Positions 24,613-37,115 of a stretch of DNA of 64,000 nucleotides are shown piece by piece (positions within the stretch are counted from its first letter, which is position 1; each line of letters begins with the position of its first letter). The stretch lies in contig NC_091107.1 of assembly GCF_024713975.1 (NCBI RefSeq), forward strand, positions 13,381,501 to 13,445,500, written 5' to 3'. Origin of the DNA: Paralichthys olivaceus (taxonomy: Eukaryota > Chordata > Actinopteri > Pleuronectiformes > Paralichthyidae). A program made the position numbers and the translations under genes. Under the pieces are notes generated by a model, which worked only from the letters and a program-made list of their open reading frames with translations, did not search any database and was not told the origin of the DNA.

Positions 24613-25170
24613 ATGAAGGGACTGAGCTTGGTTCTCCTGGTGCTTCTCCTGATGCTTGCAGTCGGAGAGGGTAAGAAATGAAATACACCCATTTTCTTAC
24701 TGTGTGAGATCAAGCAAATCAGGATGCTTAAACTTCACTGTACTCAAATGGGGCCTGACAGTCAACATAACAGTTATGTTAACTTAGTTATGACATTATT
24801 ATTTATTGGGATTGCGGTTTATAAAAACACCATCAAGGGAAGTCAGTATTCATCAGGACTATGGTAACATATCTGTGATTCTATCGACAGGCAATGATCC
24901 AGAAATGCAGTACTGGACTTGTGGGTATAGAGGACTCTGCAGACGGTTTTGCTATGCTCAGGAGTACATCGTTGGTCATCACGGTTGCCCCCGGAGATAC
25001 AGGTAGGCCTGCCAAGATTATAATGTAGACCTGCACACAGCCCTTTAATATTTGTGTCAAAAAGACAGCGCTGCATGACTTCCCGCAGAAGAAAAGCACC
25101 TATTCTGAAGAAAGAGATTCTCTAAAGTTGCCCTTTGCTCATTTCCAGGTGTTGTGCCATACGGCCTTAG
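24613..25170 (+). CDS. defbl: Beta-defensin (secreted antimicrobial peptide)
   Basis: Three exons: 24613-24670, 24891-25002 and 25149-25170 (TAG), totalling 192 nt and 63 aa, with GT-AG junctions in consistent phase. Residues 1-20 form a hydrophobic signal peptide (MKGLSLVLLVLLLMLAVGEG). The mature part holds six cysteines spaced C-X5-C-X3-C-X11-C-X5-CC, within the beta-defensin pattern. It is basic (RR and PRRYR segments), as expected for a peptide acting on microbial membranes. The last cysteine pair comes from the tiny third exon, which encodes CCAIRP. The sequence matches the conserved teleost beta-defensin type from memory; the paralogue number is not assigned. It lies divergent from spag7 and upstream of nothing on its own strand that I can recognise. 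Confidence 0.93.
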
Positions 25171-25474
25171 CAGCTCCTGCAAGGTGTCCCAGCACGAGGG
25201 CCGACATCTTCAGTTCAAGCAGCTGGGATCCTGGCAGCCGGCACAGCCTTCTTCTTCCAGATAAACCACCTGGACAACTTTGCTGTATTGATCAGTCCCT
25301 CTTGGAGCTGATGCCGAGTGCTTTTGAAGTGGACTTTATATGCTGTACTAAGAATTAACTCATGTCGTTGCCTGAAACATGGTGTGACTGATCCTGTACC
25401 TCACACTGAATGATGTCTCATAACACAGCCTGTGAACAGTTGGTTTCTTCTCTCTGAAATGCAGTGCCAATGCC

Positions 25475-25480
25475 AATAAA
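25475..25480 (+). terminator. Poly(A) signal of the beta-defensin gene
   Basis: AATAAA in TGCCAATAAATGCATGG, 305 bases after the defensin stop, with GT-rich sequence (TGGTGTTTGGTTTG) from 25,500, as expected downstream of a cleavage site. Confidence 0.7.
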
Positions 25481-28200
25481 TGCATGGAAACAGATGCACT
25501 GGTGTTTGGTTTGTTTAGTACAGAGGATCCTCACTATCAAACTGTATCATATTGTCCCAAATGCAATGCAAAGAAATCCAGTTACTTTGCATGTGAGAAA
25601 AGTACAGTGTGTATATGGAGCTCATTGCCCACTTGGCTTGACCTTGGGGAAATAACAGCATGGAAAGCAGTCTGCGTGGAGTCTGGCATGTTGTCGCTCA
25701 GCGCTGCACTGACAGGACACAATAATGGTCAAGTGACTGACCTAAATAGCTGTTGATGAAATAGAGCTTTTGTGAATGAAGTGTTATGGCTCTTGTCTGT
25801 GTTTATGTTATCTCACCAGTCTGTCTGTCTGGACAACATTGTCTGGAACAGACGGACGACGTCACGGTTGCAAAGCAGATTCATTGTCATATCGCCGGCC
25901 TGTCTCAGATCATCGTAAGTTTAGATGTCATTGCTGGTAAATTTATTTGATTAAGTTCTATTTTTTAGGAAGCAACTGCATAACTGCTCAAAACTAATTT
26001 GCTCATCTCCGTAAAAGATCTCCAGAAAGGCTGTTATAATAAATACTGCACTACAAAGACATTGAAACATTTTGTTATCCCTCTGCCAACTATATGTTGC
26101 ACTAACTGATCCAGGATCTGAAGATGGTGGATGACTGGCCCGGGCTGGTAGGTGTTAAAGGCATGGATGCTATTTGTAAACAGGAGCCACTGTATTGTGC
26201 CCTGCATTGTCATCTGGGTTGAATCTTTGTACTATTCAGACAGCGCAGCGTGACCGAGCCACAAAGGGGCAAACCCCCACAAACCTGTTTACATGAGGCT
26301 TTCTGTCTTCACAAAGCAACAGACAGCAACAGCTTGAAACTGAAAATTATTACAGGATGCATGAACTGCACCTGTATAGACCAGTGTTACTGTGGGGAAT
26401 TCATGGTTGGACGATGTTGACAAATGAATCACAGGGACCAGCAGTAATCTAAAGCTAGAGGGAAGTTCTGACCTTTAACATCGCAGCTCAAATAATCTGA
26501 GCTCTGGTTTTCCTGTGCAGCTCCTCAAACATGATCAACTTACTTGCTTATTTAATTTGACTTTTTAGCATAGCACTGGTCTCTCACTGTTATATTTTTA
26601 TGTTTAAATAAACATGTTTGAATAAAACAGTGGCTTTAATTTGAAATCAAACAATCAGAGAGAACTGATTTTATAATGTACATTTTAATGGCATCTTTAC
26701 TCTGTATTCTGTATGTGAATCAATTATGATTAAAAACATGGCATCAGCATGAAGTGTACAAGTCTCTGACTTGTCTCCATTATATACAGTCTATTTAAAT
26801 TGCACTATGAAAAAAGTCTATCTTAAGCTTTGGTGTTCAGAGCTTTTTTACTGATAAATTAAATAAAACAGCTTTATTTTACTAGATGGCTGAGTGCTCA
26901 AGATCCTTTTACAACTTGAATAATGTTTCTGCTCCTCTGCAATTTCACTTGTGATGTAAATGTCAGGTGAAAACAAATAGTCTTTGCTCAGGTCAGATTG
27001 TTTTGTGCCCTCTGGATAAGAGGATAACTTCTCTTTAAGATCATTTTTAATCTCCATCCCTCATTCTGCACTCGAGCGGCATTTCTTAGGATGCTGACAC
27101 CACAGGGATTATCCAGGTGATTATGAGCAAAACCCGACTTTCATTTGAAGTAGTCCTTCACATTCAGGCCAGAGTTTAACTTCTGTAGAATCAATCCAGG
27201 GAAATGTTTCTTCACGCTCATAGAGTCTATTTAATACTATTATAGCTCTAAAGTCATAAGACTCTTGCTTTTACAAGCACACAGGCCTGATCGATGGAGC
27301 CCTGCAGACAGGCGTGTCCTCTTGCTGAGTTCACCTGAAGACAATTTCGGAAACTGTGTAGTGGACATGCGTGTCTTTTGTCACCTCAATATAAAGCAAA
27401 TGTTTCTACCTTGAACCTGCTCCTCGCTCAAAATGTCTGAGTTTGAATACTTAAAACTTCATTGTTTGGTTTTTGCTTAAACATGAATCTTAAAATATGC
27501 ATTTTTTTTTTCACACAATTTTTGAATTTGTATGTTAAATTTGACAAAGCACAAGAAAAAGGAAGGTGAATGAGTGAAAACTTAATAGTGGCCATTACAC
27601 ACAACAGAAGAAACACCTGCACAATATTATGACGCCTATTTTAAAGGCCTGAGATAGACACTGTCACTGGTAAACTATTGTACTGGTTAGTATTGTATTG
27701 TACATTTGGGCCTTCCTGTCCACTCCCTTTTCCAACCAAACTTTGGACTGCAGGCCTTTGTCTTTGTCGGCTTTTATATGAGACATAAGCTGCAGGAAAT
27801 AACTTTTCCCTTTCTACAGCAACAGCTAAAGGTCAATGAGAGGTCTGCACTTATAGATGTTTCCAGGTGAGGGGGGGGGATTTAATCTAAGCGTAACCGT
27901 TTTCTTTCAAATTAGGTTACTAACCTCCTTACAGATGATGATCACATCAATCAGAACGGTTATGGGCGGACCATGGGGCACTATGAGAACAGCTTTTCTG
28001 TTCAGGTCATATGAAAAGAAGCAACATGTAAAAAAAGCTGTAGGGCTGAAAAGATGGCAGCCTAACAAGCTGCAAAGCAGACTGGTTAACGATGAGTACA
28101 AAACTTAATTTCATAGAGTTGTTCATACATTATACACATATAATAAACTAGTCCACGTCTGGACCAACTTCAAACCAAAATAAATATTGAACCACGAAAT
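25481..28200. other. Intergenic region between defensin and mepce 3' end
   Basis: No gene recognised and no second defensin-like cysteine pattern seen. A solitary MITE terminus (TCTCCATTATATACAGTCTA) lies at 26,774-26,793. Minus-strand AATAAA occurs at 26,873-26,878 and could be a distal mepce poly(A) signal, though it is 5.5 kb from the stop. Otherwise nothing but short chance frames. Confidence 0.5.
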
Positions 28201-31200
28201 TTGGAACCACTTTTAATCATTGAAGATGTTAAACACAGAAACATTCAGATATATCTTGTTGTTGTTGTTCAGAGGCATGAAAATTAAAAGCTTCCCTGAC
28301 AGAACTGATATGTTATACTTTTAAACTGATCCTAGTAAAAGGAACACATGTAAAACATCAACTTGAACCGTAAAATGTTTACTCAGCTAGTTTAATACCC
28401 TCGAGTCATATCAGTGCAAATTCAACAAGAAGAGGTGAATTTTTAGTGCCGTTAAAAGTCATGCAGACCTTGAATTTATGCATTTGTTGTGCTACAAAGA
28501 GATAAGAATTATCTCTGTTAGTTTGAGAACGGTTTTATAGACTTTGATGTTTGAAATGTCTTAGAAATGAGAAGCAGGTGGCCAACTGCAAGTACGACAT
28601 TGTTCCTGACAAATATTTGATCGACATTTCATCACAATGCTGCATAACTCTTATCAGGTTGTAGCTACAGGTTTTAAGGTATAGGAAGGGTTAGAATTTA
28701 GAACATGTAATCAGTACTGAACGTGATTATTTACTTTCTTTGGCATCCACAGATCTGTTCCATAAAAAGAAAGATATCATTAAATAAAAACCAGAACATC
28801 TATTTCTCTCAGTCAAATGCCAAATAACAAAATGCTGCAATTCATTTAACTAAGTTTTGTAATGGGTCCCAGTTTTCAAGTTGCAAATATAAAACATAAC
28901 AATTAAAAAACAAAATAGGGAGAACTTTCATTGCAATGTATCTTGTTATATTAGCCTTTTGTTTTCTTTGCAACAGGAAAACTTGGACTCAAACTCTTTC
29001 ACATTCAAAACTACAAAAGATTTCTAAACTTCAAATATATCCCAAAGAGCAAATATTGCGCAAATTTATGATGTAAACTACAACCTGAAATATGAGACCT
29101 GACCATGATAGGTTTTGAAATAGTCATAGTAATATTTCTCACTGGCATCAAATCCTGGTGATACAAGGGGTGTCATGTTACTTCTGGTTTTTATGAAAGT
29201 TAATTTAATCTAGGATTTGGCACAACATGGTGCACAACTTCGAAGGAAGTACAAAGATTTTAAACAACACAGTATGACAACATGTAATTTCACATCTTCA
29301 GCAAAGACATCCTTTCACTTGAACACCTGGACTAACAAATCAGGCCTAGGGTTGAAATCTGTGAAAGACCACTGCTGAGACAGTAAGGTGCAATCTTCAA
29401 CATCAGTGGGTAAAACAAATGAGCTTCAACCAATTCATTTTTCAAATAAAATGCTTAAACTTATCATGTGACCTGCAAAAAGGAAAACATTTTGTTAATA
29501 ACACAGAATGCAAAATGCCCTTAAAACTACAGCAGTGGGCTGATCTAAGCCTGAGAATCCGATTGTCTGAGCTTAGGAGGGAAGTGTGATTTGGTGCCGT
29601 GTCTGTTGGGCCAACTGAGGCTGCGTCCAATTCACTTTTGATTCAAAATATAACCTGAAGCTTCGTTTTATAGGTTAATCAGTGTTCCACAATTTGTTAT
29701 AAAAAAGTCTGACGGAAAAAAGTATGCAAAATCTGAATCTTGAAGAATTGAAAAAATGTCTAGAACATGTCAAATGAAGTGAAATGAAAGTGCATTAACA
29801 CAAACACTCCTTTCAAAGAGTTTATAAAAAAAAAAAAAGAGCTAATCTAACAATCCATGTGCCTGCCAGGACAGAACAAAGCAAATCATACCAGAACTCT
29901 GCAATGTACATGTTCAATTGTTGTGACAGAACTGGATTACTGATCTGTTAAAGGAGACGGAAACTCTGACCTGGGACTTAACTTGCAAATTGGCAGCAAA
30001 CATTTGAAAACACGTCAAAAACAAATCCACTTGAAGAAAATGACAAAAGCAGTTATGAACTAAATATTGACAACAGTAGAAACAAAACTTCCAAACTAAT
30101 TTACACTGATCACATACTAAAATAAAAATCATCCATCATTATCTCCTACCCCAGTGTGCTAAATGCTGTGACTGAACCAGTCACCAAAAAGGAAGATTTT
30201 CTGTCACAGCCAATTTAAAGGAAAGGTTGTAGATGAGTGATCGGTGCACTCCAACAAAGATACAATCACAGACAGAACCTGACCACCTGTAACTCATAAC
30301 TGTACTTATTGGGCCAAAGACTAACGTGATGATGATATATTTTGTCAAAATTCAAGACACATCAATTCTTTTTGCACTTTAATACAAACAGCATTATACT
30401 TTTCAAATTAGGTTAAAAAAAACGAACTTCTTGTGGACAGATTCCAGTAATTCATCCATTTTCTGCAGATGTCATATTTTGTTCAGCCTCACAGAAGTTA
30501 AGAAAAACTCAGGAGCTAAAAAACCCCCACCAAGGTACTTCAAGTGATTCTGATGCTGTTTGAATTAAAGCCTGTGCAGCAGTGCTGGTCAGACTGTGCA
30601 AAACTAAGCATGTGTCACATTAACGCAGCACTGAAGAAGCTGTGGCAACTCTCTCAACAGCCCCCTTTCAATTTCACTCTTATTTTCATTCTCTTGTCAG
30701 AACTCCATGGAGGACATTGTAAACAACATGTAAGGTCGGGCTATGGCTTCACTGTCATTGAAAAAAAGAAAGAAAACAGATTACTGCATGCCAAATGTCT
30801 ACTTTGCAAAATAGTCCTTGTGGTGTCTGTGCTGAATGATCTTGAGCTGAACCCACCACTGCGTCACCACAGCTCAAATGTGCCCCCTACCATTGGGATG
30901 GAGCAACACTCAAAACAGCCCAAACTATTTATCTTGATATTGCCAAGATCAGATTTTTCAATTTAGAATTTGAAATTGCTGCTGAGCCAGTATTCTACTT
31001 TCCAATTATAGTAAGCACTGTTGAACTATACAGCTTCTTGGTGAAAACCCCCACTAACACCAGCTCACATCTGGCTTTTGTCTGCAATGGGAATGGATAT
31101 AACCATCATTCACTTGCAGGTCAAAGGACTCTGCAGAAGACACTGGTTTTTATCGGCTCCAATCAGCAGTGATGGAAACGAGACACTTGAGTGAATGCAC

Positions 31201-32415
31201 TCATTTGGCAACACAGTGAGGAAAGAGGGCATCGCAGGGACTGGAGGGAACAACCAGTTTGTCAGTACTCTACCATTATACAGCTCCTTTTCACTTAAGC
31301 TGCAGAAAAAATATCACTTAGTGGTAAATGTGTTGCTGATTAAGGGAAGTAAACAACAGCACTCAAACAACTTTCAGTATTTCACAGGATGTTCCTTGTT
31401 TTGGCTGTTTTGAGTGCATCATTATCTTTATCGCTTAGACAAACCTCTTTCCACAGGTTTACAGAAATTTTAGAGCTTTTGGTTTTGTCTATTTCAAAAA
31501 AAGGAGTTTTACATTTTTACAGCTCTGTATCAGATTATGGTTAATTCAGCTCTAAGGTCCATTTTGCAAAATAATGACAAACAAACTACATATTAGGGTT
31601 AGGAGATGGGACAAATACTGGAGATCCGCTATTAGTGATCCACTGATTGACTCTGGCTGTTTTAAAACCACCAAAATTTGCATTAATGTGTCTGCTGATG
31701 CGAAGCTTCAAACCTAATCCAAATACTTAACAACAAAGAGAACATTTCCTGTGCCATCAGTGGCAGCTGGCAATATGGGGCTCCGTTTACCATCAGCCTG
31801 CAGTGTCCTCTATCTGCACTCGAGTGTGGGTTTTAAAGAGACATCATGTAAATGTTTAATGGCTTTGTAATCCAGTGTTACACTGCGGTTTTACAGTGAG
31901 ATAATCTGGTAAATTCACCAGTTATTTCCAGCGGTGATGGTGTCCCATTGGAACGTTGTGCCTCATCGCCCAACCCTAATATGTTACCGTGTGGTGACAT
32001 GGTGGCACAGAAATAAATCATGAAAGCAGAGAAATATGGCCAAAGGTATCCAAACATGTGTTATGGCTGTGTATCAAACTGGGGCATCATTAGCGCGAGG
32101 AAACTGTTCAGATGAGCTAATTTTCCAGTCTGGCCAAACTATGATGTCTGGCTCCTTGTTGGACAACATTGTAGACTCCCATCAGAGTTCATGTCATACC
32201 GAAAGAATTTGAAGTCACAGAAAATTCTGATAGGTGCCTCTTCTCAACAGATCTCATCTTTACAAAATTAATTCGACTTCTGGTCCCATTTCATCTTCAG
32301 CGTCTGAAAAGCCGGAGAGACTCTTAAGGATTCAGGAAGATTCCTTGCAGTCCAGAGCAGCTGGCTGGCTTGTATTTAGGCTACTCACATTCAATGATCT
32401 TCAAGGCAGGAGCGG
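28201..32415 (-). other. Region downstream of the mepce stop; possible long 3' UTR
   Basis: Immediately downstream of mepce, without a supported exon. The texture is uniform and AT-rich, with few recognisable repeats, as in long fish 3' UTRs. No minus-strand AATAAA was found between 28,200 and 32,415; ATTAAA variants occur (for example 28,389-28,394). Whether it is transcribed is unknown. A 140-codon plus-strand frame at 30544-30966 has no family resemblance. Confidence 0.3.
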
Positions 32416-35400
32416 TCATTTGTGAAATAAGTAAATTGGCCTCTGAAAACCTGTCACAATGGAAAGAAAAGTTGAACATGGCATCAAGCTGTAATTGTGA
32501 ATAATAAGAAGGTTATAAACTTGCAAATTGTTCAGTTACCTTTTATTGAACATTTGGGGGTCCCAAGGTGCTCAAAACTGGTGAAGCCCACCTCAGATGT
32601 AAGGTATGATGAAAACTGGTCAGGTCTGAGGCGGATGCTGTTATAATTCCCGGTAATATTATCCTGTCACATGAGAGAGAAAACAAATATTTCTTATTTC
32701 TCAGCAAAACAAAGCTTTAAAAAGAGAATGCTGCAAATATCCAGCCCCGTCGTCTCAGTTGCTTACAGTCAGCTTCCTCCTCCTCACATACGACTCCCAC
32801 GGCTGCGGCTCGAGGATGAACAAGCCTCCAGGACGGAGGTGTCTGTAGACTCTCTTGAAGAGCCGCTTGACGCCAGTGTCTCCCCAGTTCAGGTGAACCC
32901 ACTTGGTAACACTCAGGCAAAGGATTACATCATACTCTGGCCGCTGAGTCAGAAGCAGATTATCACTCTCCAATACATAATTGGCCTAAAGGAGAGAAGA
33001 GGTGGAGTGAGAAAAACCATGACCATGACAGGATAAACATTTTCTATTAGTGAATCACTGCCACAGCTGTCAGAAAGTAAAGACCATTTCTGAAACATAA
33101 ACACATCCGGGGTTTACCACAAGTGAGTGGAAAGTCAAAATGTAATTTACATGGGAGTTCATGAAAATGATTAAGTTTAGTTTTGGGTGTATTGGAGAGC
33201 ACAGTTAAGTATTCAGTGACGCACATGTCCATCCACTGATCCACAGTCCAAAGATTCATCTGCATAACAGGCAAGTTTCAGAAAAGGTCAACAATAAAAA
33301 AACATGTCATCTAGAGGCTAAGAGTGAAATAATGACTGGTTCTTTATCAAATAAAAATTAGAACTTTCGAAGGCTCCCAGCTTCTCCATATTTTGGCTCA
33401 GTATTCTGCATGTGCCTGACCACGTATTTATCACTAACTCCTGTTCAAAAACATTGTGAAGAATCAGTGATGTGAAACCGTTTCAAATAAATATCCAGAG
33501 ATCAAATTCTGGGAAACGTGATGACTGAGAACAGACCTTTGTCACTGAAGATATTTTGAAATATCACATCAGGAAATGCACAGTTGTTTCTATTTAGCAG
33601 TTTGGTCTATCACACAGCCAAGATGGTTTATAAGGGAACCTTATTTTTCTCTTAATCACTGGAACTAGATTTTTTTTAGTTGTATAATTTGTGCATTCAA
33701 AAGTATTTAGCAGTAAGGAACTAACGAAACTTCAATATGCTACCCTTAACCTTTCAAATGCTCTGCAGCCTGACATTTTTCTTTCATATCCCTTTTTTAT
33801 CATTGTGCAGACTGAGCGGGCTCAGGCGTTCATCTTAGGGCCCGATTCACTGCTTTACAGGATAAGGTCTGTGCTACACTGCTGTTATCTCCACTGCTCC
33901 ATTCACACACACTACAGTTTCTGCTTCAAACCCATTCATGTGGCTGCCTACACAACGCCAGCAGGCACAAGGCCAGTGGAGTGAAGAAACTTCCATAGAA
34001 ACGAGGAACAAAACCCTTAATGAGAAACATTTATGTTGATTAAAGAAAAGCTGTCAGAATATTTGTAGCATCCTCGACAAAGGGAGGCAGAATAAAAGCA
34101 GAAGCCATTAACCAACATAAAAAAAAACGATGAAAATGATAGACTGCTGCCTCTGTGTTGCTTCCATCCTTCAGTTCCCAACATCAGTAGCAGCTTCAAA
34201 CACTAACATACAACACACTCAAAAATCTATGGGGGACAAATGAGTGGGAAGTCCCTGCATACTCACTTTGAGCTTGTGAAGACTTAGAAAAATAGATGTT
34301 GGGGTCTGACTTAAAGTGATGCTGAACAACCTGCCTGATCTATTATATTATATTATTTTATTAACTTTATAATGAAGGAGGAGAAACTTGGGTCTTTTTA
34401 AGAAAGTGCTGATAATCTAAAATAAGAAGCCAAGAACTGGAACAACAAACCCAACGACGTGAACTTTGATCAATACCCTAAAAGGCCTACGTGACTCATC
34501 CATTCACTTTTGAAGGCCAACAACTACAACTCAAACTGAATGAAATTAGATCTATAAAACCTTGATGAATGCACATTTGATTTCATTCATTTTAATATCA
34601 GTCAAGTTGAGATACAATGTTAAATTTGCATGCAAATCCAAGCTGCTGTCCATTATCCTGGTAAGTTATTACCATACGAGTATAAATGACTGTGCTGTGA
34701 CAGTGCCACCCTTCATTTAGATGCAATGTAATTATCACTATCATGTTCCAGGGAAGTAGTGGCTGTGCAAATTCTATCAAATCCTCTGCTGAACTCAGTG
34801 TTTCTTCTAAAATGAAGCCTCTTTCTTAATAGTTCTGTTTGGTTTCTTCAAGCGCTAACAACATGCTGTTACCCTAGTCTTAATGAATATATATGATGCT
34901 CTGCAGACGTAATGCAGGCAGGGTCATGCTGAATTTTATTCCTGAATTACTTTCATCTAGGCTCCCAAGATGCACTAACATGGCAGTCTGATGCTGCCTG
35001 CACCAGATGTTCACACACATACACAGAACATCTTCTTACCTTGATGAAGGACACATTTGCGGGGAACTCCCCAGGCCGTGTGGTGGATGTTTCTGTTAGT
35101 GGTGGTGCAGCAATGGGCCCCCTTGAGATCCGCAGGGACATGGGAAAAGAGCAGCTCACAGAGGGATCAAGAGGACCCGAATCACAGTCCTCTTGCTCCA
35201 TTTCCTCTGTTTTGCTGCCCTGCCTCTGGGTCCCTGCCTCATCTGTGCGACAGGAGCCATTGTCATTTACAGCCTCTGCGGGGCCACTTCTCTCCTCCTC
35301 TCCTTTCACTGGTTTCCCATTTTCGTCCCTGCTCTCCTCTTCCTTGTGCTTCTTTTCTGTGCCCGTGTGACTGTCATTTCCATTCCTCTCCACCTGTTTA

Positions 35401-36824
35401 GTGCTCTTTTTCTCCTGCATTGCCCGCCTGGCCTCTTGGGTCTGCATCTCGGAAAGATAATGTCTGATGTTCTTTCGGGCTGCGTGCACCAGGCCACTGT
35501 CAATATCAAGACCTAATATGCGGGCAGGTCTTAGCATTTTGGCAATATACAGTGTTATGTGGCCTGAGTTGCACCCCAAATCCAGTACCTCTTTACCTTC
35601 AAACCATTCTGGACGAAGCACACGCGCCCGTGGGTCCTCACTAGCGCCCGGGTTGCGGTAGCCATAATACTTGTTGTAGTTCCCATACTGGAACTTCTTC
35701 TGTTGCTCCTTCGCATGGTTGTGTTGCTGCTGGTGCTGGCGGCCTCCTGAGCCTGTTTTAGAACCACTTCTTGGTGTATGGAAAGACTGAGAGTATCTCT
35801 GTCCCCCTGTACTGCTACTCTTGTCTCCAGATCCTGACTTTGCAACGGGGGTAGAATGGGTTACAGGAAGCTCCATTTTTCCAGAGTTGCGCCGCCGCTT
35901 ACGTCTGCCTGTGTGCTGGTTAGGACCTCCCAATACAGAGGAAGCGGAATCCTCCATTGATATAGATGTTGTCTCCTCCTTGAAGCTGGCTGTGGTGTCA
36001 GCTGAGTGCTCATGGGATTCTCCTGTGACATTGGAGACACTGTCTGACTCTTTGGAGACATCTAGGGCAGAGCCTGAGGCTAACACACCTGGAAGCAGAG
36101 CAGAGCAGCCAGTTTTGACCTCAAATTTTCCTGATTCAGAGAGGTTGATCTGTGTGTTTGAAATCCCACCTCCTCCTGTTCCTCCATGGTGTCTGTTGCG
36201 GTGTCTCTTCCTTCCACTGCTCTTATAGGGGGACACCAAAAAGCTGCTGTCTGCTATCCCGCTGTTCAGGTTCAGCGGATCTGTGATGTCTCTGGGGATA
36301 AGGATCTCCACAGGGTCTCGACTCTTCGCTGGAAGAGGGGAGGATTTGGGCGTCTCTGCATTCAGTGCCCTGTTCACATCCTCATCCAGCAGGCTGTTGA
36401 GATTTAGTGGGTCGAAAATGTTCCCACCCAGAAGGAAGTTGGTGGGCAGGACGGAGTCACTCTCGGAGTTGGCCCTTCGTCTCCTCTTGCCAGATGTCGG
36501 ATGCTTGAAACCAAAGCTTGCTGTGTTGCGCCGCTTAGTTAATTTTGTTTGCTGCTGTTGTTTGGAATGATGAAAGCTGTTCCTGCGACTGATGTTGTCC
36601 TCGTTCCCTCTGGTTCTCTGTCCATTATCGTCTGAGTGACTAAGCACGTCGGTCGTGCTGGTGTGTTTCGGCGAGGCTGCAGTGCCCGGGACGGGACACG
36701 CAGCCGCAAAGTCAGGGGTGGCCGTGGCACCCTCCACCATTACGGACATGTTACTGTAACCTCCAGTGCAATCTGAGCTGGCCTGCGGACCGCCAGTTTT
36801 TACAGTATCCTCATCAGCAGACAT
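32416..36824 (-). CDS. mepce: 7SK snRNA methylphosphate capping enzyme (BIN3-type methyltransferase)
   Basis: Transfers a methyl group from S-adenosylmethionine to the 5' gamma-phosphate of 7SK snRNA and, with LARP7, keeps the 7SK particle that restrains P-TEFb. Coding exons on the minus strand: 35040-36824, 32767-32985, 32540-32663 and 32416-32450 (TGA), giving 720 aa; human is slightly shorter. The start ATG at 36824 has A at -3. Residues 1-370 are low-complexity and basic, with conserved islands such as [15 protein letters not shown] and [12 protein letters not shown]. The methyltransferase begins near 373 ([18 protein letters not shown]). The SAM-binding motif [16 protein letters not shown] lies near 410 and ILGLDID near 434. 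A charged insertion then splits the domain; it resumes with [13 protein letters not shown] near 620, [16 protein letters not shown] near 650 and the family tail [11 protein letters not shown]. All junctions are in phase. Confidence 0.96.
32542..32547 (-). promoter_or_regulatory. In-frame AATAAA at the end of mepce coding exon 4 (third coding exon)
   Basis: The codons for Cys-Ser-Ile-Lys read TGTTCAATAAAAG, placing a canonical poly(A) hexamer two bases before the GTAACT donor at 32,539. Use of it would truncate the protein before [12 protein letters not shown]1 binding at the adjacent donor would be expected to suppress it. Confidence 0.4.
32986..35039 (-). other. mepce intron between first two coding exons
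   Basis: 2.05 kb with GTAAGA donor (35,039) and CTCCTTTAG acceptor (32,986). No exon-like frame and no recognisable repeat. Several short chance frames only. Confidence 0.8.
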
Positions 36825-36855
36825 CTTGTTTGGTTTGCAGAGCTGATGCAGACAT
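36814..36855 (-). promoter_or_regulatory. uORF overlapping the mepce start codon
   Basis: In the same exon as the mepce start, an upstream ATG (36855) opens a 13-codon frame beginning MSASALQTKQ. It ends with TGA at 36,814, eleven bases past the main ATG (36,824) in the other frame. Its context is weak (T at -3), so leaky scanning should let mepce be translated. The 36,873 acceptor places both ATGs in the same spliced exon. Confidence 0.5.
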
Positions 36856-37054
36856 TGACGTGTTTTCCTCGATCTGAAAGTCACAGAGAACAACAGTTAA
36901 AAGAAAGCGTTTGAAATAATCTACTGAATACACAAATTTGTGTAATTATGGCAAAGAATACTACAAGATATCAATTGGTTACTTTGGTTTATATTTCGAA
37001 TATGTTTAAAATAAAAATATTGATATATGCAAGCAAGTAAAAGTCACAGCAAGC

Positions 37055-37115
37055 AAGTGAACTTATTGTACATCGCTTTGGATGAAAGCATCAGCTAAAT
37101 GAATTGTAACAAATA
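37055..37115. repeat. Teleost SINE/LINE 3'-tail remnant
   Basis: TTATTGTACATCGCTTTGGATGAAAGCATCAGCTAAATGAATTGTAAC matches the very common fish retroposon tail that ends in a CGCTTTGGATAAAAGCGTCTGC-type word, recalled from memory. A further retroposon-like fragment (TTTTATTTGTGCAGCTTTTAACAATGCTCAAAG) follows near 37,280-37,330. Confidence 0.6.

Noticed and set aside
25484-25756. Cysteine-containing 90-codon frame after the defensin, considered as a second defensin
   Set aside because: No signal peptide and no six-cysteine spacing; it overlaps the defensin 3' cleavage region.
30544-30966. 140-codon plus-strand frame downstream of mepce
   Set aside because: No recognisable domain; biased composition as expected from the reverse strand of an AT-rich UTR-like tract.
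35041-35661. Overlapping plus-strand frames opposite mepce
   Set aside because: Antisense shadows of the long mepce coding exon; no splice or family evidence.
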